NCBI GenBank assembly: GCA_020544305.1 | Contig: CP058667.1 | Location: 372,001-436,000 of the forward strand | From: Staphylococcus taiwanensis | GTDB taxonomy: Bacteria; Bacillota; Bacilli; Staphylococcales; Staphylococcaceae | Reading direction: 5' to 3' | Length of the DNA stretch: 64,000 bases | Shown here: in pieces, positions 26,394 to 35,600 of the stretch | How the letters are laid out: each line of letters starts with the position of its first letter | Position numbering within the stretch: the stretch's first letter is position 1 | Translations under genes and position numbers: made by a program | Notes under the pieces: generated by a model | The model's input: only the letters and a program-made list of their open reading frames with translations | Told to the model about the DNA's origin: nothing | Databases searched by the model: none

Positions 26394-27062
26394 ATGAAAG
26401 TATTAATCGTGGAAGACGACTTCGTAATTGCTGAAAGCCTAGAACAAGAACTATCGCAATGGAATTATGACGTTATAGTTGCCAAACAATTTGATAATAT
26501 ACTCGATTTGTTTAATACACATCAACCAGAACTTGTGTTGTTAGATATCAACTTACCTACATTTAATGGTTATCATTGGTGCCAAGAGATTCGCAAGACG
26601 TCTAATGTACCAATTATCTTCATTAGTTCACGTACGGATAATATGGATCAAATTATGGCAATTCAAATGGGCGGCGATGATTTTATTGAGAAGCCATTCA
26701 ATTTGTCTTTAACTGTGGCGAAGATTCAAGCATTATTACGTAGAACGTATGATTTGGCGGTTTCTAATAATGAAGTGACGGTTAAAGATTGCAAGCTTGT
26801 TGTAGATGAAGCAACACTATATTATCACGATGCGTCGGTGCAATTATCCTTTACTGAATTACAGATTTTAAATATGCTGTTTCGCAATGAAGGTAAGTAT
26901 GTCAGTCGAACGGCGTTGATTGAAAAGTGCTGGGAGTCAGAGAATTTTATTGATGATAATACGTTAGCGGTTAACATGACACGACTGCGTAAGAAATTAC
27001 AGTCGATTGGTGTGAAGGATTTAATTGAAACGAAGAAAAATGTCGGATATAAGGTGCCATAA
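26394..27062 (+). CDS. braR: OmpR-family response regulator of a BceR/BraR-type system
   Basis: A 222-residue regulator. The receiver domain (1-115) has VEDDF acidic pair, phospho-acceptor Asp in LVLLDINLP (near 50), and GGDDFIEKPFN with the conserved Lys. The OmpR winged helix (about 130-222) shows FTELQILNMLF and VAVNMTRLRKKL-like elements. AAAGGTG precedes the ATG at 26394. With braS it should sense antimicrobial peptides (bacitracin, nisin) and activate the ABC transporters braDE and, at a distance, vraDE. The gene order R-S-D-E matches S. aureus BraRS/BraDE. Confidence 0.85.
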   Translation: MKVLIVEDDFVIAESLEQELSQWNYDVIVAKQFDNILDLFNTHQPELVLLDINLPTFNGYHWCQEIRKTSNVPIIFISSRTDNMDQIMAIQMGGDDFIEKPFNLSLTVAKIQALLRRTYDLAVSNNEVTVKDCKLVVDEATLYYHDASVQLSFTELQILNMLFRNEGKYVSRTALIEKCWESENFIDDNTLAVNMTRLRKKLQSIGVKDLIETKKNVGYKVP

Positions 27063-27064
27063 TT

Positions 27065-27961
27065 ATGATGAAAGCTTTCTTTAAATCAATACTGAATGAA
27101 ATCATCATTGTCATTGCATTTTTATTATTGTTTTGGTTAATCTTTTTCTTATTCAACCTTTCAATGGGGGCTTATCTTCTAGGTGCAGGCATTACTATCT
27201 TTGTTATGGTGATTTATTGGCTTGTGCAATTAAGTGGCTTTAAAAAACAAGTGCATTTGGAAGATACGATTACTGAATTAGAGCATGAACTTCAACAGGT
27301 AAAGAGTGACCAAACGGAGTATCAAGAAAATGTGGAGAACTATTTCTTGATGTGGGTGCATCAAATGAAGACACCGATTACGGCTTCGAAGTTGTTATTG
27401 GAACGAAATGAAGAGAATGTGGTCAATCGCGTACGTCAAGAGATTATACAAATTGACAATTATACCAGTCTAGCTTTGAGTTATTTAAAATTAATGAATC
27501 AAGAAACGGACATGTCCTTTTCACAGGTTAAAATAAATGACTTGGTGCGACCGCTAATTATGAAATATTCTATTCAATTTATTGATCAGAAGACGAAGAT
27601 TCACTATGAACGTTGTGAAGATGAAGTGCTTACAGACGTGCAATGGTGTACGATTATGATTGAACAAATCTTAAATAATGCGCTCAAGTATGCACGTGGT
27701 AAAGATATATGGGTTGCATTTGATAAGGAACAACAAGTGTTAACGATTCGTGATAACGGCATTGGTATTAGTAAAGCAGACTTACCGAAGATTTTTGATA
27801 AAGGGTATTCTGGCTATAATGGTCGTTTAAATGATAAATCAAGTGGCATTGGCCTGTTTATTGTTAAGCATATCTCACGTCATTTACACCATAAAGTCGA
27901 AGTACAATCTGAACTTGGAGAAGGTACGACATTTCATATTTATTTCCCGAAAAATAATTAA
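27065..27961 (+). CDS. braS: Intramembrane-sensing histidine kinase (BraS type)
   Basis: A 298-residue kinase with two closely spaced membrane helices (about 12-30 and 36-56) and almost no external loop, typical of kinases that sense through a partner ABC transporter. Seen: the phospho-acceptor His in WVHQMKTPITASK (about 97-109), N-box EQILNNALKYA (about 202-212), DNGIGIS and SSGIGLFIVKHISRH (about 260-274). Length matches S. aureus BraS (about 295) rather than the longer GraS. Starts 2 bases after braR. A terminator follows, so braDE is a separate transcript. Confidence 0.85.
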   Translation: MMKAFFKSILNEIIIVIAFLLLFWLIFFLFNLSMGAYLLGAGITIFVMVIYWLVQLSGFKKQVHLEDTITELEHELQQVKSDQTEYQENVENYFLMWVHQMKTPITASKLLLERNEENVVNRVRQEIIQIDNYTSLALSYLKLMNQETDMSFSQVKINDLVRPLIMKYSIQFIDQKTKIHYERCEDEVLTDVQWCTIMIEQILNNALKYARGKDIWVAFDKEQQVLTIRDNGIGISKADLPKIFDKGYSGYNGRLNDKSSGIGLFIVKHISRHLHHKVEVQSELGEGTTFHIYFPKNN

Positions 27962-27981
27962 CCTTTCGATATTGTAAGTTA

Positions 27982-28028
27982 GCCAACGACATTTGTAAGA
28001 AATTATCAATGTTGTTGGTGCTTTTTTG
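27982..28028 (+). terminator. Terminator between braRS and braDE
   Basis: A stem GCCAACGACATT / AATGTTGTTGGTGC with a T6 tail. Confidence 0.8.
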
Positions 28029-28140
28029 TTTTATGATAGATTTAACGACAATTGATACAAATGATTATTGCGAGGCTTTTAATTAAGTCACTCATTTATA
28101 AAGGATTGGTTTTTCATTTTCCGAAAAGGAGGGACGACAA

Positions 28141-28890
28141 ATGCTATTAGATGTGAGGAATGTTAAAAAAACATTTGGCAGAGGGTTAAATGCTACAACG
28201 GCATTGAATGGCATCTCATTTACCGTTGATAAAGGAGAATTCGTAGCGATTATGGGCGAATCGGGGTCAGGCAAATCAACGATGCTCAACCTGATTGCTA
28301 CTTTCGATAAAGTGACGGAAGGTACCATTACTATCAATAAGCAAGATGTTCGTAAACTGCGCAATAGACAGATTGCACATTTCCGACGTGATCATATGGG
28401 GTTTGTCTTTCAAGATTTCAACGTGTTACCGACGATGACGAATAAGGATAATATGTTGATGCCACTTGTCTTAGCCAATCGTTCTCATAAATTTATGGAA
28501 CAACGCGTAAATGAACTTAGTACAGCACTTGGTATAGATCAACTGCTAAATAAATATCCGTATCAAATTTCAGGTGGGGAACAACAACGTATTGCTATTG
28601 GACGTGCACTCATCAATGAACCTGATTTGTTACTAGCCGATGAGCCAACAGGTGCCCTCGATTCAAAGACCTCAAAGCATATCATGCAGTTGTTTAAAGA
28701 AATTAATCAGCATGCACAAACGATATTAATGGTTACACATTCGGCTGTAGACGCTTCTTATGCAAAGCGAGTGCTATTCATTAAAGATGGTCGATTGTAT
28801 CACGAAATTTATCGTGGAGAGGAATCACAACAAGCGTTTCAGAAGAGAATTGCGGATAGTTTGGCTATTTTAAACGAAAGAGGTGACTAA
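28141..28890 (+). CDS. braD: ABC transporter ATP-binding protein of a peptide-sensing/detoxifying pair
   Basis: A 249-residue ATPase of the MacB/BceA type. Seen: Walker A GESGSGKSTM (about 38-47), Q-loop FQDFNVLP (about 95-102), signature ISGGEQQR (about 141-148), Walker B LLLADEPTGALDS (about 161-173) and H-loop VTHSA. It partners with the permease immediately downstream. AAAGGAGGG provides a very strong ribosome binding site. In S. aureus BraDE mainly acts as a sensor for BraRS, while VraDE provides most of the resistance. Confidence 0.9.
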   Translation: MLLDVRNVKKTFGRGLNATTALNGISFTVDKGEFVAIMGESGSGKSTMLNLIATFDKVTEGTITINKQDVRKLRNRQIAHFRRDHMGFVFQDFNVLPTMTNKDNMLMPLVLANRSHKFMEQRVNELSTALGIDQLLNKYPYQISGGEQQRIAIGRALINEPDLLLADEPTGALDSKTSKHIMQLFKEINQHAQTILMVTHSAVDASYAKRVLFIKDGRLYHEIYRGEESQQAFQKRIADSLAILNERGD

Positions 28891-28891
28891 G

Positions 28892-30883
28892 ATGACGTGG
28901 CACATGCTATGGAAGATGACTGCTCAAAATTTTAAAATGCAGCGACATGTAATTATGCCTTTCATATTAGTGCTTGGTATCATGTTTGGGACGGAGTTTA
29001 TATTATTGTCTCTTAATATGAATGCTTATGTGCAAAGACGTAGCCAATTATTACCGATCTTCATAGGTATTGGTAATTTCTTTATGAGTGTATTAGGACT
29101 TATCTTTATCTTATATGCGAATCGTTTTATGATGAAACGACGCCAACAGGAATTTGCGATGAATATGATTCTCGGTATGGAGAAGAAACATTTTCGCATT
29201 ATTATGTTGTTTGAGACGTTGTATCAATTTATTCTTATTGCACTTATTGGTATTACAGGTGGCTATTTGTTTGGCGTGTTAATCTTCATGTTAATGAACA
29301 AACTCATGTACCAAACTGGCATGACATTAATGGATTATCCATTTGATATTAAAGCGATGAGTATCACGTTAATCAGTTTAGCAGTGATTATGTTAGTTTT
29401 ATTCTTAATTAATAATGTCAAAATATTATTTCAAAGTCCCATTAAATTAATCCATCAGCGTCATAAAGCGGAAAGGAAACTACCTAAACCTATCTTGTAT
29501 GTATTATTAATCGTTGGATTGGTTACGTTATTTTGCAGTTATCATATCGCCTTATCTAACCAAATGGTTTTGAAATCATTATATGATTTGTTTAGTGCGA
29601 TTGCGTTGGTCATGATTGGTACCTATTGTTTATTCCTATCACTAGGTGTTCTGCTTTTAGATTGGCTGAAATATATTCCCAAGTTGTATTACAATCCCAA
29701 GTTCTTTTTCACTATTTCAGGTTTGCGGTCTCGAATGAATTCCAATGCTATTGGCCTTGCGAGTATCACAATGTTATGCACATTTCTAATTGTTACAGTT
29801 GGAATGACCGTATCGACGTACCGAGGCATTTCGAATCAAGTCGATTCGATTATTACAGACCAATATAGAATTTCGATTGATGGAAATAGTCATTTCAATA
29901 AGCACACACAACAGAAAGTTCGCAATTTAGAGCATGATATTAAACAACATGCCGATGTTGATTTCTTTAAAATCAATGCTGTGACATTGATAGCCACCGA
30001 TTATGACAAAAATGGTGTATTTAAATATCGAGATAATAAATATTTAAATATGACCTTAGACAGTGCCTATTTAGTGATTATGACGCAACATGATTATAAT
30101 CAATTGAATACGAAGAAAGTTAAACTTAAACACGGTGAATTAGGATTCTCTAGTGCCAATCAACCTTTTAAGAAATTGAATACAACGACGATGATGGGAG
30201 ATAAATTCAACGTAAAACAACTTAATGGTCGAAACTATTCTTATCCAGTGCCTGGATCTTTAACGGTGGTTACACCAGATTTGACAACGTATCGTCAATT
30301 AACAAATTATTATGCGAATAAAGACAAAGCAAACACACATGGTACAAATAAAGTGCAAAATACATTTATGCATTTTAATATCATGACAAAAAATACTGCT
30401 GAGTTTGATAAAGTGAAAGATCAATTAATGAAGCAATATAGTGTGAGTATTGAAGATAAAAAAGAAGTGGCAGCTACATTATACGAAATTAACGGTGGTC
30501 TCATTTTTGTTGGTACCGTTGTCTCAATCATCTTAATTATAGGCACATTTCTGATGATGTATTATAAAAATATTGCTGAAGGTTATGAAGATCGAAAAAA
30601 TTATCAAATTATGCAAAAAGTGGGTATAGAGGACACACGCATTAAATCGACCATTAATAGCCAGATTATTTGGATTTTCACGTTACCTATTTTGGTCGCT
30701 ACGATTCATGTTGCCTTTGCATCTAAGATTATTTTTAATGTGTTAGGAATCTTGAATGTAAATAATTTAGGTATTTTTGCGACAAGCTATATAGGTGTGC
30801 TTGTAGCTGTGGTAGCCATTTATGCATTGATGTATTGGATTACATCACGTATTTATTACCTCATTGTGAATCGTCATCCTTAA
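28892..30883 (+). CDS. braE: ABC transporter permease with large extracellular domain (BraE type)
   Basis: A 663-residue permease of the BceB/FtsX family with about ten membrane helices. Helices cluster at about 15-75, 105-165, 200-265 and 290-310, and again at 540-655. Between them is an extracellular domain of about 220 residues (about 315-535), the part that recognises the peptide. The start is set at 28892 behind AGAGGTG, one base after the braD stop. The length is close to S. aureus BraE and a little longer than VraE. Confidence 0.88.
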   Translation: MTWHMLWKMTAQNFKMQRHVIMPFILVLGIMFGTEFILLSLNMNAYVQRRSQLLPIFIGIGNFFMSVLGLIFILYANRFMMKRRQQEFAMNMILGMEKKHFRIIMLFETLYQFILIALIGITGGYLFGVLIFMLMNKLMYQTGMTLMDYPFDIKAMSITLISLAVIMLVLFLINNVKILFQSPIKLIHQRHKAERKLPKPILYVLLIVGLVTLFCSYHIALSNQMVLKSLYDLFSAIALVMIGTYCLFLSLGVLLLDWLKYIPKLYYNPKFFFTISGLRSRMNSNAIGLASITMLCTFLIVTVGMTVSTYRGISNQVDSIITDQYRISIDGNSHFNKHTQQKVRNLEHDIKQHADVDFFKINAVTLIATDYDKNGVFKYRDNKYLNMTLDSAYLVIMTQHDYNQLNTKKVKLKHGELGFSSANQPFKKLNTTTMMGDKFNVKQLNGRNYSYPVPGSLTVVTPDLTTYRQLTNYYANKDKANTHGTNKVQNTFMHFNIMTKNTAEFDKVKDQLMKQYSVSIEDKKEVAATLYEINGGLIFVGTVVSIILIIGTFLMMYYKNIAEGYEDRKNYQIMQKVGIEDTRIKSTINSQIIWIFTLPILVATIHVAFASKIIFNVLGILNVNNLGIFATSYIGVLVAVVAIYALMYWITSRIYYLIVNRHP

Positions 30884-30972
30884 TATTTTGGAAAGGAAAT
30901 TTGCTATACTTTTTAAAATTAAGTGTAACCTATTGAATGGTAGGGTATACAACAAAAAAAGGAGGCATCAAC

Positions 30973-32214
30973 ATGGCTAATCAATCTACAGATTATACAT
31001 CAAATCATACTCAAGAGAACAAAATTAAACGTACAGGTGAACATATCCTCACATGGCTTGGCGTTGCCCTTCAAGTTTTAGTAGCAATTATCTTCTTAAT
31101 TTTAAAACCATTTATTGGTAATAGTAGCTTTAAAGAACAAGTTGTAACACAATCACAAAATCAAGGCAATTCAGTATCTTCAACTGAAGTTAATGATGGC
31201 TTTAGTGCTTTAAGTGGATTAATTGGATTCTTTACATGGGGTTCAATTATCGCATTAGTTCTAGCAATTATTGGTGGTATTTTAATTAGTAAAAAACCGA
31301 AAGTTGCAGGTGTTTTACTTATTGTTGCAGCAATTGTTGCATTAACAAATAACTGGATCAGTGCATTGCTATGGGTCATTGCAGGTATCATGTTATTAGT
31401 TAGAAAAGCTAAGAAACATAACAATTACGATCATAACTATTATGGAAATAATGATAACCGTCATAATGACAATCGTTATGACAACAATCATAACAATGCT
31501 TATGATAATAACAACAATCATAACCGTAATGACTATGGCTACGACAACAATCGTAACTATGATCGCGATAACAATGATCATAATGACAATCGCAATAGAA
31601 ACAACAATGAAGGCGGCTTACGTAACTTAGATGATGAAGAGCGTCACAACAATAACAATGATTACAATAACGATGGTCATCATAATGGCTATTCAAACAT
31701 GACAAATCAAGGTGCACAGTCTGATCGTAACCAAGATCATCGTAATCAACGCGACCATTTATATGATGACAATGGTTACCGTCGTAATAATGATCATGAT
31801 AATCGCAATGACTATAACGATAACAATCGTGATTTCAATCATGACAACGACCGTAATGAATACAATCATTCAAATCACCGCGATGATTTACATCGTTCTG
31901 ATGATGATTTCAATCGTCGTAATGATGTTGATTGGTCAAATGATCGTAGAGAAGGCGGTCAACACGACAATCGTGAGAACCATGACAACAATGGTTTAGG
32001 TAGAGATTTAACAAGTGACGAACATCATTCATCAAACCATCGTGATGATTATGATGCAGACAACAATTTCCGTCGTAGTGATAGAAATAATCAAGACGAT
32101 AATTTAAATGGTTTCAACAACGATAATCAAGAACAACATCATGATCATAACTTCGTTAAAGATGAAGCTGATAAATTAAAAGATAAGAAGGACAATGACC
32201 CTTATAAATATTAA
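30973..32214 (+). CDS. DUF4064-like membrane protein with long Asn/His/Asp-rich tail
   Basis: A 413-residue protein. The first about 145 residues hold an N-terminal helix (about 21-42), a short outer segment, then helices around 75-100 and 108-145, resembling the DUF4064 family of staphylococcal membrane proteins. From about residue 150 on it is a low-complexity hydrophilic tail made almost only of Asn, Asp, His, Arg, Tyr and Gly. It ends in a lysine/aspartate-rich segment (VKDEADKLKDKKDNDPYKY). The GGAGG at 30961 sets the start; the codon at 30937 is unlikely. The histidine-rich tail could bind metal ions or polyanions, but nothing direct shows this. Confidence 0.7.
   Translation: MANQSTDYTSNHTQENKIKRTGEHILTWLGVALQVLVAIIFLILKPFIGNSSFKEQVVTQSQNQGNSVSSTEVNDGFSALSGLIGFFTWGSIIALVLAIIGGILISKKPKVAGVLLIVAAIVALTNNWISALLWVIAGIMLLVRKAKKHNNYDHNYYGNNDNRHNDNRYDNNHNNAYDNNNNHNRNDYGYDNNRNYDRDNNDHNDNRNRNNNEGGLRNLDDEERHNNNNDYNNDGHHNGYSNMTNQGAQSDRNQDHRNQRDHLYDDNGYRRNNDHDNRNDYNDNNRDFNHDNDRNEYNHSNHRDDLHRSDDDFNRRNDVDWSNDRREGGQHDNRENHDNNGLGRDLTSDEHHSSNHRDDYDADNNFRRSDRNNQDDNLNGFNNDNQEQHHDHNFVKDEADKLKDKKDNDPYKY
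31430..32120 (+). repeat. Low-complexity Asn/His/Asp coding repeat tract
   Basis: The DNA consists of degenerate short repeats built on AAT/AAC, CAT/CAC, GAT/GAC and CGT codons. This region produces several false open frames in other frames and on the other strand. Such tracts commonly vary in length between strains. Confidence 0.8.
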
Positions 32215-32254
32215 GGTTTAAGTCGTAAGAGTAGAACAAATTGAGATTAAAAAT

Positions 32255-32382
32255 GCTACATTGCAAATTCGAAGTAGCTGACTGAGCTGAGAAGACGCTC
32301 TAAATCAAGCGTTTCTCGGTTATAGTCATCCTGCAGGGCTAGGACTATGAATTCAAAAGAATTCTGTCCTAGTCTTTTTTTT
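32255..32382 (+). ncRNA. Structured intergenic element, copy A, with terminator
   Basis: Three hairpins in a row: GCTAC...GTAGC; a long arm TGACTGAGCTGAGAA...TTCTCGGTTATAGTCA whose inner part is ACGCT/AGCGT; and a terminator AGGACTATGAATTC / GAATTCTGTCCT followed by T8. The same architecture recurs at 51744-51876. It may be a conserved 3' untranslated structure or a small RNA; transcription is not shown. Confidence 0.55.
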
Positions 32383-32538
32383 CGCCCGTTATCAAAATAA
32401 ATAAAAATTACAAAGAGAATAAATTAAGATTAACATGAGATTAAATTGATACCTTCAGGGTTGAAAGTCTAATTAGCTTCATATAGTATGTTAAGTATAC
32501 TTGGTATAATAAATATATCTTAAAGGAGCGCATATACT

Positions 32539-32895
32539 ATGAGAATAGGATTATTATTAATTAGACTGATGTTAGGTATTACATTTACAGTACACGGATC
32601 GCAAAAAGTATTTAGTGGATTTAAGGAGCCGATGTCAATGATGGCAGGGCTTGGATTACCTGCATTTCTAGGTGTTTTATTAGGTTTATTTGAATTGATT
32701 GGTGGCATATTCATGATTATAGGTTTATTTTCTAACTATGTTGCAGCAGGATTCATTTTCATCATGTTAGGCGCACTATTTACAGTTCACCTTGCTCAAG
32801 GGTATATGGCATCTGAACTTGTACTTTTACTATTAGTGATGAGTATCGCTGTCATGATTTCGTATAATTGGAAGAAAATACTCGAACTGTACTAA
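32539..32895 (+). CDS. DoxX-family membrane protein
   Basis: A 118-residue protein with four membrane helices. Seen: the DoxX opening LLIRLMLGITFTVHGSQKVF (6-25), then GLPAFLGVLLGLFELIGG and the HLAQGYMASE segment near 88. DoxX-like proteins are quinone-related membrane proteins; some work with oxidoreductases in redox or thiosulfate metabolism. AAAGGAG precedes the ATG. A single-gene transcript by appearance, ending at the bidirectional terminator at 32918. A functional link with the convergent flavin monooxygenase is not shown. Confidence 0.85.
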   Translation: MRIGLLLIRLMLGITFTVHGSQKVFSGFKEPMSMMAGLGLPAFLGVLLGLFELIGGIFMIIGLFSNYVAAGFIFIMLGALFTVHLAQGYMASELVLLLLVMSIAVMISYNWKKILELY

Positions 32896-32917
32896 TCAAT
32901 AATTCATTGTTATACAC

Positions 32918-32957
32918 AAAAAGTGGTGATGTTCCTAAGTTAACATCACCACTTTTA
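32918..32957. terminator. Bidirectional terminator
   Basis: A perfect stem AAAAGTGGTGATGTT / AACATCACCACTTTT between doxX and the convergent monooxygenase gene. Confidence 0.85.
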
Positions 32958-32999
32958 CGTTAATTTCTATTATATGGATAAATGAATAATAATGAATTT

Positions 33000-34310
33000 C
33001 TAATTTTGTGTTAACCCTAAGTGTTCTCTCAAGGTCTGTCCAGAATATGACGTACGGTATAGACCACGTCGTTGTAATTCTGGAACGATGAATTCTACAA
33101 AGTCTTCTAAACTATCAGGAAGGGAAGGTGGCATCAAGTTGAAACCATCTGCTACACCTTCATTGAACCAATACACCATTTCATCAACAATCATTTCTGG
33201 CGTACCAATAAGTGTTAAATGGCCACCGCCAGCATTTAAGTAACCAAGTAATTCTCTTACAGTTGGTTCTTTATCTTTAATAATTTCAAGAATCGTTTCA
33301 TAGCGTCCTACAGGACCACTGAATGATTCAACTGGTGGTAAATCAGGTACAGGTTCATCGAGTTCCCAAGTGCTACAATCTTGTTGTACAAAGAAGCTTA
33401 GTTGTTTCAATGCATTGTCAATAGGCAATAAGGCATCTAAATTTGCTTTCTTTTGTAATGCGTCTTCATGTGTACGGGCAACATATGTGACTAAACCAGG
33501 AAACACCTTAATATGTCTTGGGTGATTTGCATTAGTCATCGCGACATCGAGACGCTTACGATAACGTCTTGCTTGGTTGATATTCCATGAAACTGAATAA
33601 ACGGCATCAGCATATTTGGTAGCTAATGCAATATCTTGCTTTGATGCACCTGCCTCCATTGCTACGGGTTTACCTTGTGGGCTCGCAGGTGTTGTGAGGG
33701 GCCCACGTACTTGGAAATATTGCCCATTATGCTGAAGTGGTTGAATATTTGACGTTGTCATAAGTGTGCCACGTTCACGATTGGGTTGGAAGTCGTCAGT
33801 ATGCCAAGATTCAAACAAGCCATTCACCACGTGAGCGAATTCGTCAGCCTTTTTATATCGCATGTCATGGTCAGGCAAAGCAGTCATACTATGATTCTGA
33901 GCTTCTACATCAGTCATGGATGTAACGAGGTTCCAGCCGACACGTCCACCTGTAATATGGTCTAAACTTAACAACTGTCTTGCCACAGTGAAAGGATTTG
34001 AAAAGGTACTCGAGATCGTAGGTACCAAACCAATATGCTGTGTCACTTGAGAGATAGCTGTTAAATTAATAAGTGGATCAAACCAAAAGCTTGGCATCGT
34101 AGTAAATCCAGGGTTAAAAGCTTGATTATCTGAAAAGAATGCGACATCAAACAATCCTTTTTCAGCTAATTGTGCAAGTTGTTGATAATACGTTATATCA
34201 CCAAGACGTTCTACACTAGATTCTGGTTGTTGCCAAGCTGCTTGATGATGACCACAACCATAGATTAAAATGCCAATGTGTAATTGATGGTCATTGTTAG
34301 ACATAACCAA
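33000..34310 (-). CDS. LLM-class flavin-dependent monooxygenase (NtaA/SnaA/DszA type)
   Basis: A protein of about 436 residues, the usual length of this luciferase-like family, which uses reduced FMN supplied by a partner reductase. Seen: HIGILIYGCGHHQAAWQ at the start, FFSDNQAF (about 58-65), SSTFSNPFTVARQLLSLDHITGGRVGWNLVTS (residues around 105-135), and PVAMEAGASKQDIALA (about 212-227). GGAG on the minus strand favours TTG 34310; ATG 34304 is the alternative. Second gene of an operon with the SDR gene, under a TPP riboswitch. That suggests work on thiamine, a thiamine breakdown product or an analogue. The chemical step is not known. Confidence 0.8.
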   Translation of the reverse strand: MVMSNNDHQLHIGILIYGCGHHQAAWQQPESSVERLGDITYYQQLAQLAEKGLFDVAFFSDNQAFNPGFTTMPSFWFDPLINLTAISQVTQHIGLVPTISSTFSNPFTVARQLLSLDHITGGRVGWNLVTSMTDVEAQNHSMTALPDHDMRYKKADEFAHVVNGLFESWHTDDFQPNRERGTLMTTSNIQPLQHNGQYFQVRGPLTTPASPQGKPVAMEAGASKQDIALATKYADAVYSVSWNINQARRYRKRLDVAMTNANHPRHIKVFPGLVTYVARTHEDALQKKANLDALLPIDNALKQLSFFVQQDCSTWELDEPVPDLPPVESFSGPVGRYETILEIIKDKEPTVRELLGYLNAGGGHLTLIGTPEMIVDEMVYWFNEGVADGFNLMPPSLPDSLEDFVEFIVPELQRRGLYRTSYSGQTLREHLGLTQN

Positions 34311-34381
34311 TAATAAACACTCCAATATATTTGATAGTAACAACCATGATATGTAATTAAAATAGTCGAACTATCATTTGT

Positions 34382-35131
34382 TTAGTTCATTGTTAAGCCA
34401 CCGTCGACGGTGAAGTTCTGGCCTGTGATACCATTTGCCGCTTCCGTACTTAAATAGGCCACTAAGCTAGCTAAATCTTGTGGTGTCGTTACTTTGCGTA
34501 ATGGTGTGGTTTGAGCAATTAAGTCAAATACTTCAGGTGTAGTGACGGCACTAGCATCTGTCGTCTTCAATAAACCACCTGACACGACATTAGCGGTAAT
34601 GCCGTATTGGCCTAATTCTGCTGCAACATTTCTCGTAAAACCGATCAAACCAGCTTTAGCTGTCGTGTATTCATGGTAGGGCACTACTGGATTTTGATAT
34701 AAATTGGTACCAATACTAATCACACTACCCGCACCACGTTCGATAAATTGTGGAACGACACTTTGAGTAACATTAAAGGCAGCTTTTAATGTACCATCAA
34801 TTTGTTGTTGGTAATCATCCCACGTTAAATCTTTAAAAGACTTTTGAGCAACAGGGTCAAATTTAAAATTAACTAATGCATTATTAACGACAACATCAAT
34901 TTGACCAAAATGTGCAGTTGCTTCTTTAACTAAACGGTCAACATCATCACGACGTGTTACATTAGCTTGGATTGCGATTGCTTTATCACCGATATCACTT
35001 GCGATTTGTTCAGCCGCTTCTTTACTCTGATTATAATTCACAACAACTTGAAAGCCTTGGTCGGCTAATGTCTTAACAATCGTTGCACCTAAGCCACGAC
35101 TACTACCGGTAACTAACACGGTTCTTGCCAT
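34382..35131 (-). CDS. Short-chain dehydrogenase/reductase (FabG-like) under a TPP riboswitch
   Basis: A 249-residue classical SDR. Seen: cofactor motif VTGSSRGLGATI (6-17), NNALVNF near 84, the catalytic Ser in VISIGTN (about 138-144) and YTTAK (about 154-158), with FTVDGGLTMN at the end. Although FabG-like, its location 71 bases ahead of the flavin monooxygenase and behind a TPP riboswitch argues for a role in thiamine-related metabolism rather than fatty-acid synthesis. TAAGGAGG lies ahead of the ATG. Substrate unknown. Confidence 0.8.
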   Translation of the reverse strand: MARTVLVTGSSRGLGATIVKTLADQGFQVVVNYNQSKEAAEQIASDIGDKAIAIQANVTRRDDVDRLVKEATAHFGQIDVVVNNALVNFKFDPVAQKSFKDLTWDDYQQQIDGTLKAAFNVTQSVVPQFIERGAGSVISIGTNLYQNPVVPYHEYTTAKAGLIGFTRNVAAELGQYGITANVVSGGLLKTTDASAVTTPEVFDLIAQTTPLRKVTTPQDLASLVAYLSTEAANGITGQNFTVDGGLTMN

Positions 35132-35162
35132 AAATGTGCCTCCTTACATCAAATTAACAGTA

Positions 35163-35351
35163 AAAAATACGCAACCTTCACTAGAGGAAAGTTGCGTAAA
35201 TGTTAGATGCATATATATAACAGAAGACTTAAAAGCATCAAGTCTTCATTATTATCTAAAATTTAGTCCACACTTTCCTACGCTAGTACAATCTAGTTCA
35301 GGTTCAAAGGGTTTAGAGCAATGCTCCATCTCAGTTATAAAACACCCCTAG
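35163..35351 (-). ncRNA. TPP (THI-box) riboswitch with terminator
   Basis: Read on the minus strand from 35351: AGGGGTG, ACTGAGATGGAGC, ACCCTTTGAACCTGAACTAG, TACTAGCGTAGGAAAGTG. These are the conserved thiamine-diphosphate aptamer elements in the right order. They are followed by a hairpin GAAGACTT/AAGTCTTC (35222-35247) and a terminator ACGCAACTTTCC / GAAGGTTGCGT with a T6 tail (35163-35198), 32 bases before the SDR start. High TPP should switch the operon off. Confidence 0.93.
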
Positions 35352-35600
35352 TGCATATATTTATACTATAATTACAATTTATTATTTTTAAATTCAGAAG
35401 TCAAGACAGTTGCTGATGATGTTCCAAATTTATGTTGAAATAAATTAATATAATAAATATAACTAATTTGATTGCAAAAAGTATTGACATTAGCGTAAAC
35501 TGACCATTACACGTTTATTATTGTTGTAGTTTATTAGTCAAATTTTCAGGAAAAAAATAAACAATAAAGATATATCATTCGATTAGAAAGGAGGTTAACG
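35352..35600. promoter_or_regulatory. Divergent intergenic region
   Basis: AT-rich region holding the promoters of the riboswitch transcript (minus) and the paralogous membrane protein pair (plus). A TTGACA lies at 35484-35489 on the plus strand, but no convincing -10 box follows. No coding frame seen. Confidence 0.4.

Noticed and set aside
31396-31999. Several open frames on both strands in the 31.4-32.0 kb region
   Set aside because: They are by-products of the Asn/His/Asp codon repeats of the gene at 30973-32214: low-complexity Met/Ile/Thr or Val/Ile strings without ribosome sites.
32337-32382. GAATTC-containing hairpins as insertion-sequence ends or CRISPR repeats
   Set aside because: There is no transposase, target duplication or regularly spaced array; the T-runs point to terminators.
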